A DNA stretch of 64,000 nt, taken from NCBI GenBank assembly GCA_028753945.1, contig JAPNXP010000011.1, positions 3,906,001-3,970,000 on the forward strand, written 5' to 3'. Source of the stretch: Hexactinellida sp. DTS-2022. Taxonomy: Eukaryota; Porifera; Hexactinellida. Made by a program: the position numbers and the translations under genes. The notes below the pieces were generated by a model. That model was not told the origin of the DNA. It worked only from the letters and a program-made list of their open reading frames with translations, and made no database searches. Shown piece after piece: positions 11,990 to 24,480 of this stretch; within the stretch, counting starts at the first letter, position 1, and every line of letters starts with the position of its first letter.

Positions 11990-13075
11990 AACGAACCCTT
12001 CGGTCTCGGTCGCTTCGCGACGGATCACTCTCTCAAAAAAAATCGCTTCGCGACTTTTGTTTGTTCGCGTTAGGCACTACGCGATACAATTAACGGCCGC
12101 TTCGCGGCCTTTCCCTCCCTAAAAGCAATTACATTAATAATGAGTTTTAATAGCTCAATAAATTTCAGTTGCACCATAAGAAAGCTCGAATCAAAATAAT
12201 ACTAAAGAAAAACAGGCAATAGAATAGACAAATGATTCATTGGTTAAATGAATTTATTTTCAATCAATCAAATTGGAGGCTCAGAAATATTTCTATTATG
12301 CACAATCTATTTATACTAATTGATGAAATCTGCCAATCCATACTAACAAACCCTCGAATTTAATTGGCTAACATATTTTGTCACCTTCAAATGTAAATAT
12401 TTCTCTTCAAAAATCAATAGATCGTTGTCGCAGTACAAAATTACCCCTGTATACAAATTTTTAGCTTTCTCGGACTCGTAGTCTTTCCAATCAATTCTGG
12501 ACAAACACACACACACACACACACACATACACACAAACACACAACAATTCCTCTTTTAATATACGAGCCCTTCGGTCTCGGTCGCTTCGCGACGGATCAC
12601 TCTCTCACAAAAGTCGCTTCGCGACTTTTGTTTGTTCGTGTTAGGCACTACGCGATACAATTAACGGCCGCTTCGCGGCCTTTCCCTCCCAAAAAGCAAT
12701 CACATTAATAATGAGTTTTAGTAGCTCAATAAATTTCAGTTGCACGATAAGAAAGCTCGAATCAAAATAATACTAAAAGAAAAACAGGCAATAGAATAGA
12801 CTAATGATTGATTGGTTAAATGAATTTATTTTCAATCAATCAAATTGGAGCCTCAGAATATATTTCTATTATGCACAATCTATTTATACTAATTGAATAA
12901 GTTAGTAATCCATACTAACAAACCCTCGAATTTAATTGGCTAACATATTTTGTCACCTTTAAATGTGAATATTTCTCTTCAAAAACCAATAGATCGTTGT
13001 CGCAGTACAAAATTACCCCTGTATACAAATTTTCAGCTTTCTGGGACTCGTAGTATTTCCAATCAATTCTGGACA

Positions 13076-13122
<47 letters not shown>

Positions 13123-13140
13123 CAATTCCTCTTTTAATAT
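11990..13140. repeat. Tandem duplication of a ~570-bp hairpin-repeat block
   Basis: Two head-to-tail copies (about 11990-12562 and 12563-13140) lie inside the first intron of unit 2. Each contains the GC-rich hairpin cluster, a diverged AT-rich middle, and an (AC)n run (12503-12540, and the longer 13078-13122). The same block, once and inverted, is recognisable at about 281-645. The absence of a comparable block in units 1, 3 and 4 makes this a unit-2-specific expansion. Confidence 0.75.
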
Positions 13141-13664
13141 AGAGATAGATAGATAGATGATGGTTAAGACGAACTTTGGATAAGGCGAACCCTTTTGGAT
13201 TCCCTGGTGTTCGTACTAACGAGGTTCTAGCAAATATTAAACAAAGACAACTACTATGTTGATAATCATGTATGCGTATGTATTCAATTCTAGTCCTGTG
13301 TAATACCCTGATTAAACTATTTAACACGAATTGGTTTCCAAAGCCTCGTCAAAGATTTTAACCGAATTACCGATTAACCGAATTTCCCGATCAAGCGGCT
13401 TCCACTGTATTAATGTGAGTTGCATTGTATCTGTGCTATTGTATGTAGACAGCTGAAGGAAGAGCAAGAGAGACTCTGGAACCAAAGGAAGTCGGTACAG
13501 CCCGGGTTCGAAGCTCCGGCGGAAGTTGAGTTTGTATACTAACTTGGAAGGGAATTTAGTCTTCAGTCAGCAAGGAGATATTCCTCTGCAACAGAAGAAG
13601 TCAACTCTCGATGATGCGCCATGGAAAGGTGATTTGGTTTTTGTTTGTTTCTTTATTAGTTTGT

Positions 13665-14365
13665 TTCCAAAGGACATGCTGTCGGCACAGCTCTAATTTT
13701 AGATTTTCAGTCAGTTATTTACAGGCATTTTTTTGAAGGCACTATTAATCAACCAACGACCAAAATACAGTGCCTCTAAAGGACACTCTATCGGCACAGC
13801 AGTAATTTTAGATTTTCAGTCAGGGATTTACAGCATTTTCTTTTGGAGGCACTATTAATCAACCAACGACCAAAATACAGTGCCTCTAAGGACATGCTTT
13901 CGGCACAGCTGTAATTTTAGATTTTCACTCAGTTATTTTACAGTATTTTCTTTTGGAGGTAGTATATTAATCAACCAACGACCAAAATATAGTGCCTCCA
14001 AAGGACATGCTGTCGGCACAGCTGTAATTTTAGATTTTTCAGTCAGTTATTTACAGCATTTTCTTTTGGAGGCACTATTAATCAACCAACGACCAAAATA
14101 AAGTGCCTCCAAAGGACACTCTGTCGGCACAGCCGTAATTTCTATTTTTCAATCAGTTAATTTATGGAATTTTTTTGGAGGCACTAGTCAACCAACGAAC
14201 GATCAAAATAAAGTCATCCAACTGACATGCTTTGGCACAGCTGTAATTTTAGATTTTTAAGTCACTTATTTTTACGGCATTATCTTATGGAAACTCCATT
14301 AATCAACCAACGACCAAAATATGTGCCTCCAAAAGACATGCTATCGGCACAGCTGTAATTTTAGA
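13665..14365. repeat. Intronic ~112-bp tandem repeat, ~7 copies
   Basis: Seven recognisable copies begin near 13672, 13783, 13890, 14003, 14113, 14222 and 14333. Each has TCGGCACAGCTGTAATTTTAG or a variant followed by TTTTGGAGGCACTATTAATC. This is the largest expansion of the minisatellite found in the last intron of all four units. Confidence 0.8.
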
Positions 14366-14576
14366 TTTTTATTTATTTTCTGTTGTTTACTTGTAGTTTG
14401 TTAGTCTATTTGTTTGGCATTTGTTTATATTGTTGTTTGACACGAAAAGACTTTGCCGATATCGAGGGAGAAAAGTCCCAGAAACCCTGGCAACAGAAGT
14501 GGGCCCGGAGTCCGGAGAACCCTCTCTACGACTCTAAGGAATATCTGGCGGATTTCCAGAACCCGCTAACAGACTA

Positions 14577-15067
14577 AGAGGGGAAGGGAGATACAGCTGC
14601 CAAGGGACCCGTCAAGGGAAGTCGGACTCGTAAGCCTACAGAAATAGGACCCTCCACAGGAGCAGAGGACTGTAGATAATCTACACAGTCCTACCTGAAC
14701 CAGAGTCCAAATAGCACTTGTTATCTGTTCCATTATTAACTTGTAGCTAACATATTCCTACTTATCTCTATTCTATTTGGCTTTCGTTAGTTATTCGTAT
14801 TTATTTCTAACTCTTTTGTATTTAATGTGTTTCTGTATTTGTAGTATAATTTACATTAAATTTGATATCAACTCACTTCTTCGGGAATAACAATTTAGTG
14901 ACAGGGAATAGTCACCAATAATTCAACAACACAAAACTTCCCTTCCTGTAGTAACTGTGCTTAGTAAATTCAAAATTAATTTATATACAAACATTTAGTA
15001 TTATAACAGTTGAAATAATATAGTAGCAATGAATTCACAAGCTTCAAATTTTAATTTATTTATGTCA
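14577..15067. other. Convergent 3' intergenic region, unit 2
   Basis: It begins with tail-exon-like sequence downstream of the premature stop (GGGAAGTCGGACTCG..., out of use). An AT-rich spacer homologous to 3476-3834 follows. A small insert near 14672-14690 repeats AGTCCTACCTG. No gene is seen. Confidence 0.5.
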
Positions 15068-18000
15068 TCAAATTTGCATCATTTCTTTATGACTTCTAGT
15101 CTCACACTCCACTGAATACTCGTCAGCTGTTTCTCTCAGTATATCTACTTGAGTAGGATCTGGAGATGATAACTCATTAAATGAAACATTCAGCTTCTTT
15201 AACTGAGGTAATGTAGGAAAGAGGTGAATGAAGTGTACACAAGAAGTAGAGTCGAGTTCACACCAACTAATTACTATTTCCTTAATAACAGGACTAAAAG
15301 CTAAGCCATCACACATTGTATACACTTCTGATGATGATAATGGGTTACGGAAGAGGTGTAATCTGATTAAGCACTGTAGATAGTCGACAGATGTATTCCG
15401 GGATATAATATCCTTATTCACTTCTGAAACAATGCCCTCGATCTCTAGCTCTATTAGCTTATTACAATGCTGTATAGGAGCGAGTATACTATCCCAGCTG
15501 CTAATTCCTATAGTGTATAATTGGTATAACTTTATTCCTCTCAGAGTATTACTGTTCCTATTGATTATCTGTATGAGAATATCTCCATAGGATTCATGAT
15601 CAAGTTTGTTCAAACCATATGGCTGTATAGCTAGATATGTTAGGTTACAGAGGGACTGTAGATGAGGTAGGACTGAGTAGGGATCTTGTGTAAACAGGTG
15701 TATCTCTTGTAGCGAAGCGAGGTGTGAAAATATGTCCAGGGATATATCAAATGAAAAATCATATGATTCATTTAAGAACATTCCGTTACTAGGTTTGTGA
15801 TGTGTTAGTAATTCCCGAATTGACCAAGGTATAGACTGAGGGTGAAAATCTATCTTCATATAATACAAGTATTTAATAGAAGAGAATTTGATAATGAGGT
15901 TTGTAATACATTCATGTGATATGTCAGTGTTACGTATACCCAGAGACCCAGTGAATTGATTTGCTGGAGGAGGGAATAGGATATCAGAATTCCTAATGCC
16001 AGTACACTCATCTAATGTAATACTAATCTTAATATGAGCTGGCATATCAGAAGAGATAATGCTGGTAAAAGATAGGATTGTAGAAGTGTCTTTCTTATAA
16101 AATCGCAAAGCAAGGTAGTTGAGACTGCATTGGTCTATTCGTGATATGAGAGTACGGAACTGTTCAGTGGAGATATAATCCACATTAATGAGTATTATTT
16201 GAATATGTGGCAGGTGTGGTAATGACAGTAGGAATGTGTACCACTCATTTGGAGAGACAGCTGATTCAAAGTAAAAGTGCAAGGGTTCAGGTAGAATATG
16301 CTTAACATAGCTAAGTAGTGAGGGAACTGGTTTTGATTCGAATATTGTCGGAATTAACTCAAGCAATATTCGTGAAAATTCTAACAAATTAAATAAATTT
16401 AGTAATTCATGTGCGTCAAACCCGAGTTGATATAACATAGGTATCTGTGGATTCGTAATAGGAAGTAGCTTCTTGCAGAGGACAGATTGCATAGCTATAG
16501 ATTTGTCGCACAAGATGCCACACGCGAAACGAATTACCATTCTAAACATAACGAACAGTTCATTTGAGGACACCAGGTACCGAGTTATCATGCATTGCTG
16601 AGTCCATTTCTGGTAACTAAGCCATACTGCGGACATGAATTCTTGCAGTGTTAAGTGTGCGTATACCCACACCTTAACTCGACCCACAAACTTAAGCACC
16701 ACGAAGTGCTCTTGCATTAGTCCCAGTCTCTCACACTGGTACTCCTTTTCAGCAGAAATTGAGAGTGACATCATCCTGACAGACGAGTTCTCTGTCGTAA
16801 ATACCCTTGTAGGCTTCCAGCCCTATGGCACTAATGCAATCTTTTATTTTTGAGTCGAAGCCACTGATGTGGGACACTTTTGTGTATCTCTTTAGTCCCA
16901 TTCTGTGCAGCTGTCTCCTCACCATATAGGTTATCAGCTCTTGATACACATCTGTCACGGTCTGAGCTAGGATATCATCTGTGTCGTTAAATAGAGCACT
17001 GAACAGACTCGCATTGACAGGGACCAGGGCCAAGAGGTTCAGCTCTTCGTGTCTCTGGAATAGTTTGTTTGTGTCCTCCAGTTTGGATTCAGCATTCATT
17101 CTTTTCTTAAAATATGCATCTCGATTCTTAGGCGAGAACCCTAGCACCTGATAGTGTTTGTTAATATTAATTTTATTACCGAATTCGCTGAATACATTTG
17201 ACCAAGCTCCTGGTCTGCTGGTGAGTAGGATGGTAGCGCTAGGTAGAATTCTTTTCTGCAGGAGTAGATAGAGTAGAGTGGTCTCGAATGGGACTGACTT
17301 ATGAACTCGTCGAGTCCGTCTATGATCAGGAGGAGACTCTCCCCTCCTGTCCTCATTAGGTATCGCGTCAGGGACTCTGCCCATCCCACGCCGAGTGGCA
17401 GACTGATGCGCAGCCATCTGAGAATGTATTTATTGATCTCTTTATCTTCTTGCCTGGCCACCTACATTTCATGCCATTCTGTGTCTCTGCAGGGAATACA
17501 CAGCAGATACTGGAAGTTCTCCATATTATCCATCCCGTAGTGGTACCCGGCGTACTTGCAAAGAAAGGTCTTGCCACAACCTGGGTTCCCTATTAGTGTC
17601 CATATTTCAGGTTTCTCGGTGCGACAATGGGAAAGATGAGATTCGAAGTCAACAAGTTTGACTTCTAAATCTGATTTTAATTTTGATCTCAAAACCCGCT
17701 TTAGTTTAGTGTCAATTACTTTATCGCTTTCTGGCTCGACTTGAGATTCCATTAATTTTCTGCTATGGCCAATAAGTTTTGATTTTCCCTTAAATTTTTG
17801 TGTTAAATTAGTCCTCCATTTAATGTATTTGGACACTGGTCGAGGTTTTTCTAATTTGGTAATGTCTTTAACAATTGTAGGGATTTCCATCGGTTCAGTT
17901 TCGTATTCAATCATTTTCCTCAGGAATTCTATCTCTTTAACGGAGGTCTCTTCTTCTGGTTTGACTCTATCTGTCTCTTGTTTAATGACAGTGAGTGGAG

Positions 18001-18694
18001 TATACACGGATTCCAATGCAACCATTTTGCTGTCCAGTAAAATACTAACATCTTTGTGCTGTAATAGCATGTACTCTCTCAGCTTCCTCATCCATTGGGG
18101 ATGGTTATCTTCTCCTTCGTATTCTATCTCTGACAGGAGTCTGGCTCTGAATTCCTCTTCGCTTAAACCTTCGAACATAGATGCGTAATTTTGGATTTTC
18201 GGTACTAAATCGACTCTTTCAATTGCTGTCATGGCTTTGCATAGCACATTTAGATCTTTCGAGATTATTCCCTCTTGTATGCAACTATTCAGTATCTCTT
18301 CGGTGTTATCACTCTCTGTTATGGTTTGTCCGATTATTTCCCAATCACATGATGATACGTCACGCAACAGTTCTATGAACGTGTGAGCTGTTTTCGATTC
18401 TTTTGTGGCCCATTTTGCAACTGATGCATTTAACCAAGGTATCTTCTTGGCTAGAGATAGCAATTCTCTGTTTCCCATTTCCTCGAGTACTCGCATGAAC
18501 TCTACGGGGTTAAATCCATCCCATTTCTTCAGCAGAGTTAGAAATTTAATACCGGGTTCATCGCTAGCTTTTACTTTTTCGATTATTCTACTTGGAATTG
18601 CGAGTAAAATTTGTATCTTCTCAATGTCGTCTCGAGTTAATGTTTTCGATAATTGTTTCGTAGCGGCCGCTAATTCTTCCTGGAATTTGGCCAT
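15068..18694 (-). pseudogene. NLR-2: DED-like x2, NACHT, LRR; three lesions
   Basis: Same architecture as NLR-1, with the 3' end retained. The N-terminal 410 codons run from 18694 through two DED-like domains and a longer linker to Walker A GNPGCGKT (369-376). Then come a GAG-to-TAG change at 17462-17464 after WHEM, a one-base deletion near 17300 directly after Walker B (IIDGLDEF), and an indel near 16755 before AEKEYQCERLG. The remaining LRR part (15068-16774) is open and ends with an LRR-like LKKLNVSFNEL. Function in the living organism would require readthrough and two frame corrections, so this is a pseudogene. About 200 bp at the 3' end matches NLR-4 exactly, while the 5' 800 bp matches NLR-1. 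Confidence 0.88.
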
Positions 18695-21552
18695 CTCGGT
18701 CTATATAAAATCAACAGTAAGAATTCCCTTATGCACTGGATGTACTAACCAGAACATTACAGGGACGGCGGAAGCGGTCAGTTCGGTCAGGCCATGGCCT
18801 GACCACTCTTACGTCACTAGTTAGGCCGGTCAAGCCATGGCCTGACCACTTTATAACCGCCGGGCCTGTATTACCCATGACCTGAGTAATATGGTCATGG
18901 TTATAAAATCGCTTTATTGGATACCCTCTGTGTTTTTATGATCGTGAAAATATTCTCATTAAGTATATATCTTTACTATTATAATATTTGAAAATTAGCT
19001 TCAATTTATAGTAAAAATCGGTTTATATTATTTAACAACAAGTTGTCCAAGTATAAGCAACCCTTGAAGTTTTTAAGTATGGTAATTTCATACTAATTTG
19101 TGATTCTGGGTAGATTTTTTGGTAATATTTATTCAAATTTCTTTGAATTGGAAAACGGAAGACACACCGTACTTATAACCACTATAACATATAGATACTT
19201 CAGGATTTTTTTGAGCAATTAAATTTTACATTGTTACCAAGGATTTCACAAATTTCCTTTGTGACTTTTTGTCTATTGAAGCCACAAAACTTTAGTTAGA
19301 TTCTTTGAAGTTTTAGTTTGAAGACTTATCCGATTACTCAGATTTCCTGATTATAAATTTATCCGTGTATTTTTGGCAATATTATATATATGCACCTTGT
19401 ACTTTCATTTGAACTGTAAATGCTTCGGGGGTACATAATGGAAATATAATATTGTAATTTTCATAAATATGTTACAATTTAAATAATTATTGCATACATA
19501 TTTTAATAATAATTTGCTAAACTTACAAAAACGAATTTTTTAAAGAGAGAGAAGCTACTCCATGGCTTCGCAAAGGGAACACATTCGAATGGGTACAAAG
19601 CTTATGGACCTAAGAACCGAGATAAATATCCTATTATTTCAGTTTTATGGATTCTGAAACACAAAAAATTTGCGTTCGCTATCGGATATTGGATTGGATA
19701 ATAATTAATTAGGAATTGAAAACGTTATCTGTTGGGATACTTAAATATTTTGTTAGAATCAGCCTTTAAAGCAAGATTTCAATGAATTATATAATGTTGG
19801 ATGAACTCCGTTATCAAGTACAAGGGAAGTACGCAATTTGGCTTACTACAGGAATTTGTCTGAGCAAAACGACTTACAAGTTTTCTAAGTGGGCCCTAAA
19901 TATTGGGTGCTTTATCACACATAAAATTAACAGAACTGGAAAACTCCGGGTACGATTGTTAAGATCAATTGAAATGTAAAGAAATTAAATATCAAAAATA
20001 TTCTGCTGTACTACTTTTCAAAAGGATGTCAAACTCATGAAACTGGTTTATATATTGGGTTAAAAAGTCGGACACATGCCAATAACATACAATTATAAAC
20101 AGGTCATACACTTTCTTTAAAAATACTAGATACGATTACTAGACGTCATTATGGTGAAATAAGATACATACTAGGGATTTCCAGAAACATGAATAATTAT
20201 AGATTAATTAACTGCATAAAAAAGGTTTTTTAACTATGCGATGAAATTCTCACGATATCACGAAGTCGGATATAACGAAATAACCGCTTATAACGAAATG
20301 GACATTTTTCTTCAGAGCACTAAACGCATTAAATATTATCCGCTTGCTACGAATATCCGGAAATAACGAAGGAATTTACAGGTCCCAAGCACTTCGTTAT
20401 AACGAGAGTTCACTGTACTTTCCTATATGGTTTGCAGGTATGTTAGTACGACACTCGAATAGTACATACGTACTTATTTTGTAGTGCGGCTAAGCACTAG
20501 GGACTAGGGGGTTAGTTATAACCGATTTGTACAGTATTATTTGTATACAATTAACATAATTATACATCTCAATTGATTAATTAGTATTCAAACTCACTTG
20601 TGAGAATCTCTGGAGTGTTGATGTTGAAGTTAATTTCACTTGTTTGTCAATAAATCTATAGAATAAAACTGATAAAATATCATCTACAAACAACACAAAT
20701 AATAATAATTGTATAATTATGCCTATCAAGCTCTATTTATATGAGTCTATTGTTCTTTAACAAAGGCTCAACCAATGAAATTGCAGTCTCAATTGCCATC
20801 AACACTTTACCATCAAAGACTAACTTATAATCTGATGGGGTCCAAATCTGAATTCATTGTACTATGAATTAATAATTATATTATTTGGATATTCACTTGT
20901 TTGTCAAACGCATAAATTGCTCGATTAGACTCTCGTTAATACAAAAAGGAAATATCGGTTATGGAGTACTAGGTTTAATTCCCCTAGCCTAAAACAAATA
21001 CAGGTAAACCTCCCAAAGCGGCACCTCCGAGTAGCGGCAACCTCCGAGTAGCGGCAACCTCCGAGAAGCGGCACAAAATCATTCTCCCGATGGGTGCCGC
21101 TTTGGGAGGTTTACCTGTATAGTGGAGTTTGCTTATTAGCAACTCCCCTATTAGCAATATTATATTATTGCTTTATTAGCATCACCTTTTCAGGTCCCAA
21201 AGTGTTGATAATACTGTTAATTTCATTTCCCTATTAGCAACTTCGCCTATTAGCAACCAGATTTAGTGCCAAACACGGGTTGCTATTAAGCGAACTCCAC
21301 TGTATATGAAATCGACACCATTTAATACAAATTTCCGGGAAAATAGGAAGAAATTACGACGCTCCACTGATTTGCGTATCAAAGAGAGTAATTGTATTTG
21401 TAGTATTTTAATACACAGCGACCTAGTTTATCTCCTATAGTTTGTGTTTAATAATCATTATGCCCATATATGGTAAGTAAGCATATGCAATAAGTATATG
21501 AGAAATGTAGCAGATGAAAATCACAGATAATGTGGGTTGCCTTTATAAGTTC
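18695..21552. other. Spacer between unit 2 and the hAT insertion
   Basis: Homologous to 7247-10.4 kb. Near 18737-18870, AGTTAGGCCGGTCAAGCCATGG-like sequence forms an inverted pair with GTCAGGCCATGGCCTGACCA, an insertion absent upstream of NLR-1. The TATAACGAAA element is at 20238-20416, a palindromic MITE at 21000-21118, and a CAGTGGAGTTTGC-type MITE at 21120-21303. No gene is supported. Confidence 0.55.
21000..21118. repeat. Palindromic MITE, second copy
   Basis: The arms ACAGGTAAACCTCCCAAAGC and its reverse complement flank a short core. It is inserted at a TA immediately before a TAGTGGAGTTTGC element. The unit 4 spacer (35.02 kb) keeps the empty site, and the unit 1 spacer has a related copy nearby but at another TA. 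Confidence 0.75.
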
Positions 21553-21560
21553 ATTATTTA

Positions 21561-24472
21561 CAGGCTTGCCGTGGAGATGAAATTTCCTATCCATACCCAT
21601 ATCCATATCCACGGAATTTTGCGTGGATATCCATGGATATCCATGGATATCCACGAATGTCTAAAAGCAATATCCATGGACATCCATGGATATTTATAAT
21701 ATATGAGCCAACTATAAAACTATTTTAGTATCTATAATTTGTCTGGTTATATGTTGCATGTTATGGTACTAGTATACGTGCACTAAAACATGTTTCTAAA
21801 AGTAATAACATAATCCTAAGTTTCATCACTATCAGATTCAACATCGGTCTCAAATGCTTTTTTTTCTCTGTCTTCATCGATGGCCTTTTCTAGTTCTCCT
21901 GGATCGATAACAATTCCAAGCTTATTGATAAGTTCCTTATATTTATTCTGGTACCTGATGTATACCAGTTTCTTCATGACAGCCGGTGACATCCTCTTTC
22001 TCATTTTCGATAGTAGGATTCCGGCTTGGCTGAACAACCTCTCCACGGCTGCAGAAGATACTGGCGCCGAGAAAATTATCTTTGCACAGGTGCGCAAACG
22101 TTTTAACTGACTGTACCGCCAGAATTCAGTGGGATCTTTCATTGGTACCCGGGTGTCTCTGAACTCTTGGAGTTCTATTCCGAGAGTAGAAACCTTTGCC
22201 TTTTTGGCAAGCGATTGTTCTTCCTCATCGGTTATCAGGTATAAATCTTCGAAGGGATCTCCAGATATTTGATGACTAACCCTTTTCAGCTCATGTAGTT
22301 CGGACTGTTTAACTGATGGATCACACATTCCGAAGAGTTCTTCTAGGTACTGATCAATTAAGTTATCGTGTTCGGCTGCCACCTTCATCCAAGTGGCAGC
22401 GAAGGTTTTCTTAAGTGAGCTTGTCGATCGGGAGTACTGTTTTACATAACCTCCAATAGTTTTTGGGATGTCCAGACCTGCAAGAATAAAAAATAGATAG
22501 ATAATATAAAGTAGTGAATGTTTGTCTAGTAACTCTAGTTACTTACCAGAGAGGAAAGCAGCAGACTGAGAAAAGGGCGAGCCAGAATAAATCCACAATT
22601 TAAGTTCCATTTGACCTCGCAGATCTTGGCATAAGTTTCTTGTAACACATTGCTCAGAATTATCCATTTGGCGGCCGAACAAATGCATGTCAAGAACAAG
22701 GTAATTCACAAAGGATCGATGCGATGTTACACCGTCCACTTCAACCCAATCAAAGAAGCGTTTTATTTGATCCAACACTGCAAACACAGACTTTAGTAGG
22801 GCTAAAGATGGTAGATTATCCACCACAGAGCTATCTTCTTCTGTAAGGTACACCACATAATTTTGCACTGCAGCTAACAATCTGTTATAATAGGATCGCC
22901 AAGGACGCGTGGTGGATTTCTCTGGTATTGCTCTCACCAGCTTTTTTGCCTTGTCATCACGGCGGTTATAGAAATTTTCAATAGTGGTTATTTTATCCAG
23001 TAACTGATCTTGTAATTCTAATCTGCAATGTCCTTTTGGCTCAGCATCAAGTACGAAGGTGAGACATGTTGACAATGCATGCTCTGTGCATCCAATTCTA
23101 CCTCCAAAGTTGCAATCAGCTGTTTCCCATCGCCCATCGAAAGCCGCCTTCATCTTGTTCTCATTATCTGTTGTCACAAAGAATGGGTATCGTGGTTTCA
23201 TCTCCATACAGAAAGCCTCTGTAAACATTTTGAATGTAAATTCAGAGTTATGCGATATTTCGTCAAGGTTCTCCAGACGAAGGGGAAACTGGAACCACTT
23301 CCATTCCTCTGTCAACCCACATGCAATGATTCCACCATAACTAACTCGTTGCTGATGCCTACCAGACCAAAAATCCATAATTCCAGAAACACAAGAATCG
23401 GTCACTTCAGAGTGTGAGCATAACATGTATAACTGCTTCAATTGTAGATGGGCGACTGTTCCGTTTTCTAGTATACCTATACAAAGTTATTTGAAGTTAA
23501 TATGAACTGGTAAACATAAATTTAGTTTATGTCTTATTTCGAGAATGAAATTTGTAACATATAAATTATATAGTCGCATACTAGTCATTGCTACTAATAG
23601 GAACAAAATATAAAATTACATACCGCTAGTGATGTAGGTTCGCCCAATGTTCCAGTTGTAGAGAAAATTAGTCTTGAAGGTGACACAAGCTGCATAGTTG
23701 GCATGAGCAGAAGCCAACTTTGCACATGAGTTGATGGAGATGGTTGAGTTCTCACTCAAATGACCCACTACTTCATCCCTCCACATCTTTTTCATCTTTG
23801 CCGGTAGAGGTTTCCTTGTTTCTCTTGGCTTTATCGCAATCAAAGCTTTGTCGATCAGAGGTTGTTGGGTACACATTATAGTTCTAGACTCATTCTTGCT
23901 ACAGGTTTCCTGGTGGACTTTCACTGTGCTCATCCCACTCTGGTTTACCCATTTTCCTTGGGTCAAATTGTACCACACGAAAGTTTTGGAACAAAATCCA
24001 CACGAGAGGTAGGGCGCGTATTTTTCTTCTTCAGTGAGGTAGATTGCTTTGGCATTGACTTGATTTTTGTTCCGAAACGCCGGTATATCTTTATAGATTG
24101 CAGACTCATCTCGGAGTCTGCCGTTCATATCATCACGGCTGATTTCTTGAAATTGCATAAGCTTGCGTATATAATATCGGTAATATTGATTGTCAATGAT
24201 TGCTAACAATATATAATAAGTAAATCAATGTACACATGTGCATATAATAGACTATTGTTACATTGTTATAATTATTCAGTTAGTACAAGTCTTCATACGT
24301 GATAAACGACAACATTGAAATGAATTTTTCACAATATCCTTTGATATATACGATAGCCGTGGATATCCACAATATCCATGGATATGACCAAAACCACGAT
24401 ATCCATCCATGGAGATCTCCATGGATATATCCATGGAGATCTCCATGGATATCCATATCCACGGCAAGCCTG
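21561..24472 (-). mobile_element. Full-length hAT transposon, copy A
   Basis: Length 2912 bp. The termini CAGGCTTGCCGTGGA and TCCACGGCAAGCCTG are perfect inverted repeats. The 8-bp target duplication ATTATTTA lies at 21553-21560 and 24473-24480. Both subterminal regions are made of overlapping GGATATCC/CCATGGAT palindromes, possibly transposase-binding sites. It contains one three-exon transposase gene on the minus strand. Copy B (42282-45169) appears identical except that A has one additional 24-bp repeat in its right end. This implies very recent activity. Confidence 0.95.
21816..24209 (-). CDS. hAT transposase, copy A (three exons)
   Basis: Exons 23624-24209, 22547-23476 and 21816-22477 join in frame (donors GTATGT and GTAAGT; acceptors TATAG and TTGCAG; both junctions rebuild a Gly codon) to give 725 residues. 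The N-terminus has a BED-type zinc-finger pattern (CGFC...HQETC). The RNase H-like core has SGIMDFWSGR (first Asp about 230), TTDNENKM (second Asp about 299) and CTEH (the hAT C-x2-H). The C-terminal hATC dimerisation segment has SSAAVERLFSQAG, with the catalytic Glu near 651, and an acidic tail. Known reaction: cut-and-paste transposition with 8-bp duplications, matching the flanks. No stop or frameshift is visible, so it is potentially active. Confidence 0.93.
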
Positions 24473-24480
24473 ATTATTTA

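Larger units (their letters stand above)
11789..14576 (+). pseudogene. Unit 2 cadherin-like membrane protein fragment
   Basis: Exons: a 5'-truncated TM exon, about 11800-11903 (EGWVIAIIVLVVVILIFICL); a cytoplasmic exon, 13449-13628; and a tail exon, about 14444-14576. The membrane-adjacent and extracellular exons are absent. Lesions: GTATACTAA replaces GTATACGAC in the cytoplasmic exon (in-frame stop); the acceptor before the tail exon reads GACAC instead of GACAG, so AG is lost; and GACTAAGAG gives an in-frame stop in the tail. The 5' breakpoint, next to sequence containing TCAGGTTCTTTTATTATGAA, is shared with unit 4, so those two descend from an already truncated copy. Confidence 0.8.

Noticed and set aside
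12915..13156. Frames across the (AC)n runs and their flanks (LSRIDWK...CVCVCV on the minus strand).
   Set aside because: They are read-through of a microsatellite and a duplicated non-coding repeat; both copies drift without coding constraint.
13665..14365. CRISPR-like array of regularly spaced repeats.
   Set aside because: The whole ~112-bp unit is repeated, without unique spacers, and it lies in an intron of an animal gene.
19782..19979. 65-codon plus-strand frame in the spacer.
   Set aside because: It is broken in the homologous spacers at 8.6 and 34.1 kb and has no recognisable motif.
21448..21699. Frames rich in DIHGYPWIS near the hAT ends (also at 24280-24481 and 42258-42449).
   Set aside because: They translate the palindromic GGATATCCATGG subterminal repeats and are not proteins.
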